From an uncultured Candidatus Altimarinota bacterium (lineage in GTDB: Bacteria > Patescibacteriota > Gracilibacteria > BD1-5 > UBA6164): a DNA stretch of 5,298 bases. The stretch spans positions 1-5,298 of the forward strand of contig CALMDL010000046.1 of NCBI GenBank assembly GCA_937864995.1, in the 5' to 3' direction. Made by a program: the position numbers and the translations under genes. Positions within the stretch are counted from its first letter, which is position 1. Every line of letters starts with the position of its first letter. This document shows positions 1-5,298 of this stretch, in pieces. The notes under the pieces are model-generated. The model had not been told where the DNA came from, searched no databases, and worked only from the letters and a program-made list of their open reading frames with translations.

Positions 1-255
1 TTTTTTTATTTTTCTTTTACTTAAAACAGATTTTACATATAAACCTTGAACTTGTAAACGAGCCCACTCAGTTTTCCTTAAAAATTTTAGGCTAGAATCT
101 TTGCTTGGATTATTTTTAAAACAATTTATATTAAATAATTTAGCAAGTTCCTCAAAACCATACTCCTCTATAAGGTAATCAAGAATCATAGACAATGTAA
201 CTCAATGTAATACATCATCATTTCTATTTTCAGGTTCTTTTTTTAATATTTTCAT
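1..255 (-). CDS. VF530/DUF2132-family putative DNA-binding protein (3' end beyond window)
   Basis: This is a small protein of the VF530 (DUF2132) family, a single-domain family usually annotated as DNA-binding, with no known enzymatic role. The 85 visible residues carry the whole domain at about residues 15-76. It contains LHGVTL at 16-21, the NINCFKNNPS block at 42-51 and SSLKFLRKTEWAR at 54-66, which match the family signature closely. Gly18 of LHG is encoded by TGA (204..202), while the invariant Trp64 is TGG (66..64), so TGA is Gly here and not Trp. A Lys/Arg-rich extension begins after residue 76 and runs off the left edge without a stop, so the protein is somewhat longer than the minimal domain. 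The ATG at 255 is the only sensible start, placing the conserved domain 15 residues in. No Shine-Dalgarno sequence is visible. It lies 13 bases downstream of the 67-aa gene on the same strand and is probably cotranscribed with it. The family call is from memory of the motif, not a search. Confidence 0.88.
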
Positions 256-268
256 TTTCTATTTATTA

Positions 269-472
269 TTATCTACCTCTTCAAGAAGCTTTTCTTTGTA
301 CTTGTTTTGTAAAGTTATTTTGATTTCATCTAAAATTATTATTTCATTTTACAAATGCAGGTGGTCTAGTATATTTTGCAACTGGTGGAATAGAATGATG
401 CTCTACTTTTTCTTCAGTTTCTATTTTGTTTTCCACTTCTTCATTTTCAATATTTTCTTTTTCTGTTGTCAT
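269..472 (-). CDS. Small protein with acidic N-terminus and basic RG-rich tail, unknown function
   Basis: I do not recognise this 67-aa protein. Its composition is split. Residues 1-24 hold ten Glu and three Lys, a linker with HHSIPP follows, and residues 33-67 hold nine Lys/Arg and no acidic residue. The tail is rich in Asn, Gly and Arg (FRGNQNNF, ending in SGRGR) and resembles the RG/RGG-type disordered tails that often bind RNA or DNA. That role is an inference from composition. No membrane segment or signal peptide is present. Gly43, Gly49 and Gly64 are TGA and Gly66 is GGT. The gene ends in three consecutive in-frame TAA codons (271..263). The start is ATG at 472, with no Shine-Dalgarno sequence. 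It is followed 13 bases later by the VF530-type gene, which suggests a two-gene unit with a nucleic-acid theme. The clean reading frame and adjacency support it being real. Confidence 0.72.
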
Positions 473-512
473 ATTAATATTATTAAAAAATTAATACTAA
501 TATATTAAAATA

Positions 513-518
513 ATTATA
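513..518 (-). promoter_or_regulatory. Possible -10 element for the leftward operon
   Basis: On the minus strand this is a perfect TATAAT, 40 bases upstream of the ATG at 472. No convincing -35 hexamer lies 16-18 bases further upstream. TTGCAT at 529..524 is too close, and the surrounding DNA is almost entirely A and T, so chance matches are likely. It is listed only as the best candidate for driving the 67-aa and VF530 genes. Confidence 0.22.
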
Positions 519-553
519 ATTTTATGCAAGTTTATATATAGTTTTTTATATTA

Positions 554-581
554 TTGACATAATATATTATTTATTTATAAT
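554..581 (+). promoter_or_regulatory. Near-consensus sigma70-type promoter for the 972-aa gene
   Basis: The -35 hexamer TTGACA (554-559) and the -10 hexamer TATAAT (576-581) are both perfect consensus, separated by 16 bases. Transcription would be expected to start near 588, leaving a leader of only about 20-25 bases before the ATG at 611. The -35 hexamer contains G and C in otherwise almost pure A/T DNA, which makes a chance match less likely. It lies in the 138-base divergent region between the leftward operon and the rightward gene. No operator or riboswitch structure was recognised beside it. Confidence 0.75.
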
Positions 582-610
582 CTAGTTATTATTTTTTACA
601 AATAGATAAG

Positions 611-3529
611 ATGAATGAGTTGATAATGGATAGAGCAAAGTGTTTAATTGATTCTTTCCCTGAAGATGTAATTGATAATCTTACAAAATATCGTAAAGAT
701 ACACGTGTAAAAGCATTAAAAACTATTGTGAAATCTCTTGATGAAAAAGAAGAAGATGATAATTCTGTTATTCAAACAATTCCACTATATTTAGCTAGTA
801 TAGGGGATTTTGATGCTGCTATTTGATTTTTGGCTACTCTTATATCTTGTGATTATTTTGTGTTAGTAGAAGTTATAAATGAAGTATATGCTAATACTAT
901 TTCAGAGATGCAAAATCCTGAAGTAAAATCTGATTTGGAATTTATGAACGAAATAAATAGAAAAATCAGTTTATTAATGAACACTGCAAATAAAAAAGAA
1001 TCTTACAAAGAAAATTCTAAATTTTTGATTACTTTGTGAAAAGATTATGAAAGAAAATGAGATTTTCAAAAAGCTATATCAACTTATGATATTTTAATAT
1101 CAAATTGAGATGAGATTTGATATTTATATTCTGCACTTGCATATAAAGAGTTATGAGAAAATGAATTTGCAATAAGTCTTTTAGAACAAGCATATAATAT
1201 ATATTGAGATAAAATATTTTTAGAAAATATTATTATAATTTATAATCAACTTTGAAATACTAATAAAGCAAAACAATATTATTCTAGATTGGTATCAACA
1301 ACTTATAATGAAAAATGAAATACAAAAGAAAAAGTAGTTTTACCTTTTATTATGTATAGTTTTATAATTGAAGATGATCAAGATTTAAAAAATTTTGATG
1401 TTATGATGGCTAATCATTTTTTAGAAAATGAAATTGTAGTTCTTGAGCCTATGCAAAAAATATCACTTTCAGCAAATGATTACATAGAGAGAAATTTAGA
1501 AATCGTTCGCTCTAAAATTGAATCTTATAATAATTTATGAGTAAATAATTTATCACAACATGATAGAGAAGAATATGATTCTTTAGTAACTAGGAAATTG
1601 TATTTAATGCAAGTTCACATTACAATTTTAAAAGAAGATAAATATTTAGCTGAACATTTAAGTGATTTAAATATATTGGCATTTTCAAGAGATGAAGAAA
1701 AAATAAATATATTAACTCAATATTTTGATGAACATATTTCATTACTTGTAAAATGAGATTTAAATTCAAAAGATAATAAATCAGAAGATGATGAAGAAAG
1801 TATAAAAAATACATTTGATACTTTTGAAAATTTAGCTATGTATGTGGCTACTTTATCTATGATATTTTTTCATTGAAAAAATTATGGAGTTATGTCTAAA
1901 AAATTATTTCCTTTTTTAGATAAATGTTATAAAGAAATTGATGAAATGGATGAAAATGAAATTCCAAATTCTATCCAAATTTTAAAAAGAGAAGCTGACT
2001 ATATAGATACATTTACTCCATTGTTACATAAATCATATAATGATTTTATTGATAAAATAGATGTTAAATATGGTAAATATATAAGAGTAAATTTACAAAA
2101 TATTGCCCGTGATTCAGCAGATATAAAAGAAGAAGATTATCCAGAAATATTAACAGAAAATAAAGAATTAGCATTGTTATTTTTTATAGAAAAATTAATC
2201 TCAAGAGATTTTCCAAATATGGATACAAAAGTTTTTTGAGAATTTATGGAAAAATATGATTTAGATTGATTAGAAAAAGATGATTTATTACTTTTTACTC
2301 TATTAATTTTTGATAATTCTTATGATTTAACTATTGATTTGGTAGTTAATAATGATATTTTAGTAAATAATATATATGCAATTTATTATTTATTAGAATC
2401 TCTTGTAAATATTTGAACTAGTTCTGAATTAAGAAAATCATTAAAAAATTTAAATATAATTTTTAAAGAAACTTACTGAGCAAGATGAGTTTTGAGTTAT
2501 ATTCGTAGTTTTATGATAAAATTACAAAAAAATGAAGATATTTCAGAACAAGAATTGTCTTATTTAATGCTTTGTAATTGAAATATGGCAATTTTACAAA
2601 AAAAATGACCAGAAACAATTATGATGAGTTTCAAAACAGCAGAGGATTTTGAAGCAACTGAAGCAACTCTTCAATTATGAAATATATATGAAAATAATGG
2701 TTATTTTGATGAATGAATTAGTAAATTTGAAGAAGCATATACAATAGATACAAATATAAATAATTTATCTAAATTAATATGAGTATTATTAAATAAATGA
2801 GATTTAGATAGGGCATACTCAATGATTCAAACTGGTTTAAAAACAAAATATGACATGGATTTATATCTTTATTCATATCATTTTTTGAAATGAAATTTAG
2901 TTGAAGCAATGAAATCATTTATATCTGTTTTAAATAAACAAGCAGCTATTTTGGATGTACCAGAATGAACTTTGGATTTATTTATGGAAAAATGTCATGC
3001 TATAAAAACTATTGATACTGAAATAAACTTTGACTCATTAAAATTAAAGTTTATGTCATCATATATAACAAGTAAAATGGATTTGATGTATGATTATTGA
3101 TCTAAACCACTAAATATTTTTACACATTGAATAGATGCATTTTCTATTTTTCATAATGTTCCATTATCAAATTTACCAAAATTTTTAAATGAAACATTGT
3201 TTCCGATTTGCTGAATGGATCCAGATATAAGTTCAGAAATAGGTTTAGAAGTTGATACTATGGAAAAATCTATATTAATTTTAGATTTTTATGCTAACCA
3301 TGTTTATAAATCATTATTAAGATTATCTACTGAAATTGAGTCATTAGATGAGTTAGATTTTTTACATAAATTATTAAATGATTATTCTATTTCATTTGTT
3401 GCATTTATTTCACAATTGGAATGAACAGAAAAATTGATAAGTGATTGGAGAAAAAAATTGTATTTTAAACAATATAAAGATACTCAAATAATGGATGAAT
3501 CACTTATGTGAGATGTATTATTAAATTAA
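611..3529 (+). CDS. Large TPR-repeat helical protein, 972 aa, unknown function
   Basis: This 972-aa protein appears only when TGA is read as Gly. It has 30 in-frame TGA codons against six GGN glycine codons, one TGG Trp (in SDWRKK near the C-terminus), and a TAA stop. I recognise TPR repeats but no named family. Three repeats lie near residues 136-169, 168-201 and 201-234. Each has the Y11, G15 and A20 pattern, for example YERKGDFQKA and YKELGENEFA. A second TPR block lies at about 683-775 (LGNIYENNGYFDEGISKFEEA, then NKGDLDRA). The 450 residues between them look helical and charged but are not assignable. No signal peptide, membrane segment or catalytic motif is seen, so it is probably a cytosolic protein-interaction scaffold. 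ATG at 611 fits the promoter at 554-581. The ATG at 626 is an alternative start that would lose five residues. No Shine-Dalgarno sequence is visible. It is transcribed alone, with convergent genes downstream. Confidence 0.9.
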
Positions 3530-3560
3530 AAAAAGTATTTGATTAATCAAATACTTTTTT
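3529..3560. terminator. Bidirectional terminator, perfect 32-base palindrome
   Basis: The two 16-base arms (3529-3544 and 3545-3560) are perfectly complementary. As RNA this gives a stem of about 13 pairs around an ATTAAT loop. On each strand the 3' arm ends in a run of six T, so it can terminate the 972-aa gene from the left and the exported-protein gene from the right. The first base of the palindrome is the last base of the 972-aa gene's TAA, and the opposing gene's stop begins four bases beyond the other end. The stem has only two G:C pairs, so its strength is uncertain. Confidence 0.75.
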
Positions 3561-3563
3561 GTT

Positions 3564-4496
3564 TTATTTTAATATAGAATCAATTGCATCAAATGCTTTT
3601 ACATTTTGAAGTTGATTTTTTACAGCAACAGTTAATCATTGAAGTAAAGTTCTAGTTTCATTAAATCTTTCATATTTACTTAAGTTTTTAGCAAAATCTC
3701 ATTCAGTTTTCAAGCTTGTTAAAAGAGTTTTTATTCCATCATTATTTTGTTTTGAAAGAGCAACTATTTTTTTATCTGCTTTACTTAATAATGCTTTGTA
3801 TTCAGCTCTAGTTTTCTTTTCAGCTACTTTTTCTAAATAAGTTTCTAAATTAGTTGAATTATAAAAACTATAATAATAATTATCTGGATTTTTTTTCATT
3901 AATAATTGATTTAAAACTTCTTCTTTATTTGATATGTAAACATATGCAGGATTTGAAATTGCTAATTTTTCATTGTCTGAAAATTCAGCCATCAAAGTAA
4001 TAGTAATACTTTTAAATTCATCTTTTGTAAAATCTTTTACTAAATCAGCATTTTTGAAAGTATATTCTTTAGAATTTTCTTTAAAATCAACTATTTTGTA
4101 ATTGTATTCAGTTTTTACTGTTTCAGTAGCATAACCAGCTTCTGATGAAATCATATCTTTGTAGTAAATTGGATTATTTCCTTCTTCAACTAAAAAGTAT
4201 ATTTTTTTTGCTTTTTCTTTTATTTCTTTAGGTACAACAATGTTTTCTGCTTTTATTTTAGAAGTATAATAATTTACATTGTTATATTCATAATCTGCCT
4301 CTAAATAATTATTTCTAATAATGATATCATTGTTAAGTATTAATTGTTCATTTTCAGAAATATTATCAATAGGGTAATAGCTAGTTGTAATAGGCATAAT
4401 TTCCATTGCATCCATTACTTCTATTTTTTCATCAGCAAAAACTCAATTTGCAAATAGTACACTTCAAGCTAAAGTAGCTAAAATTATTTTTTTCAT
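3564..4496 (-). CDS. Exported protein with signal peptide, 310 aa, unknown function
   Basis: This is a probably secreted protein of unrecognised family. Residues 1-21 form a classic signal peptide: MKK, then a hydrophobic stretch IILATLAGSVLFANG, then VFA followed by DEK, a good signal peptidase I site after Ala21. There is no lipobox Cys, so it is not a lipoprotein. Two TGA glycines (11 and 18) lie within the signal peptide, so a standard-code reading would begin at Met28 and miss the export signal. TGA also encodes Gly266 and Gly287, while three glycines use GGN. The mature part has a Tyr- and Asn-rich region to about residue 190 that looks beta-rich, then a Lys-rich helical segment at about 216-310 resembling a coiled coil. 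No cysteine or catalytic motif was noticed. The start is ATG at 4496, with no Shine-Dalgarno sequence. The gene ends in TAA beside the shared terminator. A surface or extracellular binding role is possible but unproven. Confidence 0.88.
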
Positions 4497-4534
4497 ATTA
4501 AAATAAATTAATTAATAAAATTATTATTGCATAT

Positions 4535-4565
4535 GTTATAACGGATATTTTAAAAAAGGTGACAA
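4535..4565 (-). promoter_or_regulatory. Possible promoter for the exported-protein gene
   Basis: On the minus strand, TTGTCA (4565..4560) and TATAAC (4540..4535) each differ from consensus by one base, but the 19-base spacer is longer than ideal. The -10 overlaps the 8-base palindrome GTTATAAC (4535-4542), a possible but unproven operator. The -35 shares two bases with the T-run of the upstream gene's terminator. The ATG would lie about 40 bases downstream of the -10 hexamer. Confidence 0.35.
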
Positions 4566-4599
4566 AAAACTCACACTACATTTTGTAGTGTGAGTTTTT
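4564..4599 (-). terminator. Intrinsic terminator of the downstream TPR gene
   Basis: Perfect 16-base arms (4565-4580 and 4584-4599) flank a three-base TTT loop and include five G:C pairs. Read on the minus strand, the hairpin is followed by six T (4569..4564, partly within the arm). It lies 18 bases past the TAA of the leftward TPR gene, which is ideal placement for ending that transcript. On the plus strand it is also followed by T-rich DNA, but no plus-strand gene ends here. Confidence 0.8.
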
Positions 4600-4630
4600 A
4601 TTTTATTTTATTTTATTTTATTTTATTTTA
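4596..4630. repeat. Seven tandem TTTTA pentamers
   Basis: Seven perfect copies of TTTTA run from the edge of the terminator hairpin into the 3' end of the leftward TPR gene. On the minus strand the array reads as TAAAA units, encodes the last residues (NKIK region) and supplies the TAA stop at 4620..4618. Five and three share no factor, so the repeat gives a TAA in every reading frame within 15 bases. Copy-number slippage would therefore change only a few C-terminal residues. Confidence 0.9.
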
Positions 4631-5298
4631 TTTTTTAAATATTCTAATTTATTTATTACTTCAGATTTCTCAGGGTTAATTTCAAGCGCTTTTTGATAGC
4701 TTTCTTTAGCTTCTATATATTTTCATTCATTTAACAATTCATTACCTATATTATGATAGAATCAATCACACATTTCTTTACAAATCTTCAATCATGTTTC
4801 ATAACTTAAATATCATTTTTCCTTTTCTCAAAGTTCGAAATACATATTTCATAAATTTAAGTGAAGTTTTTCATAATCATTGTTTAATGCAATTCATTTT
4901 AAAAAGTTTTCTTTTGCTTCACTATATTTATTTTGATGCATTAATGCATTTCATAATCTATAATAATATCTATAATCATCATTTTTTAATTCTACTGCTT
5001 TTTTTAATTTTTTTTCAGAATCTTCAAAAGAATCTCATATATCCATTTTTAATCTTCATTGATAAAAATAATATTCTGAATTATTTGGATCTATTTTAAT
5101 TGCATCATCTAAAAGTATATATGCATTCATATATTGAGTAAGAATTGCAAATGAATATTTCTTAGCATCTAAATCATAATAGTAATCTCAAGCTTCATAT
5201 AGTAATTTTGCAATTTCTAATAAATGTTCAGGATTTTTATAATTTTCATTTACTATGTTATTATGAAGAGAGGCTATTTTATCACTTAAATTATCTTT
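4618..5298 (-). CDS. TPR-repeat protein (5' end beyond window)
   Basis: The visible 226 C-terminal residues are made almost entirely of tetratricopeptide repeats, helix-turn-helix units that bind partner proteins. In visible-residue numbering, repeats lie near 74-107, 109-142, 143-176 and 178-211. The last is a textbook unit: G8 at 185, G15 at 192, A20 at 197, Y24 at 201, A27 at 204 and P32 at 209 (EAKESYQKALEINP). An earlier, less regular repeat with an insertion covers about 25-73. Eleven glycines are TGA and one is GGT, and TGA falls on repeat positions 8 and 15 (RLGNAL, NLGNMYFELGEK). There is no Trp codon. No enzymatic domain is visible, but the N-terminus lies beyond the right edge, so a signal peptide or fused domain cannot be excluded. 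The TAA stop lies inside the TTTTA array, and a hairpin terminator follows 18 bases later. It may be a free-standing scaffold, but its partner is unknown. Confidence 0.9.

Noticed and set aside
296..508. 70-aa plus-strand reading frame rich in Phe and Ile
   Set aside because: It lies antisense to the charge-split 67-aa gene and has low-complexity composition typical of the reverse of Lys/Glu/Asn-rich coding DNA.
473..610. Short AT palindromes (for example AATTATAATT) as operators in the divergent region
   Set aside because: Palindromes of about ten A/T bases are expected by chance in DNA of this composition, and none has a G/C core or matching second copy.
1620..1814. 64-aa minus-strand reading frame
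   Set aside because: It lies wholly antisense within the 972-aa gene and has Leu/Tyr/His-rich composition with no recognisable domain.
611..3529. A decayed pseudogene broken by many stop codons
   Set aside because: All 30 in-frame interruptions are TGA, none is TAA or TAG, and the frame never shifts over 972 codons. Many fall on TPR glycine positions. This is recoding, not decay.
611..3529. TGA read as Trp (mycoplasma-type code 4)
   Set aside because: TGA falls on conserved Gly positions of the TPR and VF530 families, and TGG is used separately for Trp. Thirty Trp in this protein would also be implausible.
3699..4415. A 238-aa protein beginning at Met28 of the exported-protein gene
   Set aside because: It is bounded only by TGA codons. 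Extending both ends with TGA as Gly gives a proper signal peptide and a TAA stop beside the terminator.
4596..4630. CRISPR-like or larger satellite array
   Set aside because: The unit is five bases with no spacers. It is a simple-sequence repeat.
4794..5099. 101-aa plus-strand hydrophobic reading frame that could look like a membrane protein
   Set aside because: It lies antisense to the TPR gene. The minus frame has clear TPR repeats, and the hydrophobicity comes from the reversed AT-rich codons.

Overview
The window comes from a very AT-rich bacterial genome in which TGA is read as glycine (genetic code 25). This is the code of the CPR/Patescibacteria lineages Absconditabacteria (SR1) and Gracilibacteria. 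Read with the standard code, every gene here breaks into fragments. Read with TGA as Gly, the window resolves into five clean genes, and every stop codon inside the window is TAA. The choice of Gly over Trp rests on two points. In a VF530-family protein, TGA falls on the invariant Gly of the LHG[VI]TL motif, while the invariant Trp of the same protein is TGG. In the TPR proteins, TGA falls again and again on the conserved Gly positions 8 and 15 of the repeat. By hand count, TGA encodes about 49 of 62 glycines.

Layout: (1) On the minus strand, a 67-aa protein with an acidic N-terminus and a basic RG-type tail (472..269) is followed 13 bases later by a VF530/DUF2132-type putative DNA-binding protein (255 to beyond the left edge). 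They probably form one operon. (2) Bases 473-610 are a divergent intergenic region. It holds a near-ideal plus-strand promoter (TTGACA, 16 bases, TATAAT). (3) Bases 611..3529 (+) encode a 972-aa, probably cytosolic, all-helical protein with TPR repeats near residues 136-234 and 683-775. (4) A perfect 32-base palindrome (3529-3560) lies between convergent genes and probably terminates both. (5) Bases 4496..3564 (-) encode a 310-aa exported protein with a signal peptide and no recognised family. (6) A short intergenic region (4497-4617) holds a strong hairpin terminator and seven TTTTA pentamers. (7) A TPR protein (4618 to beyond the right edge, -) has its stop codon inside the pentamer array.

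No rRNA, tRNA, CRISPR array, insertion sequence or phage gene was seen. Apart from VF530 and the TPR folds, the proteins are not recognised. No catalytic motif is visible in any of them, so no pathway can be assigned. The two TPR proteins are probably protein-interaction scaffolds. Whether they work with the exported protein between them is unknown. No clear Shine-Dalgarno sequence was seen before any of the four starts.
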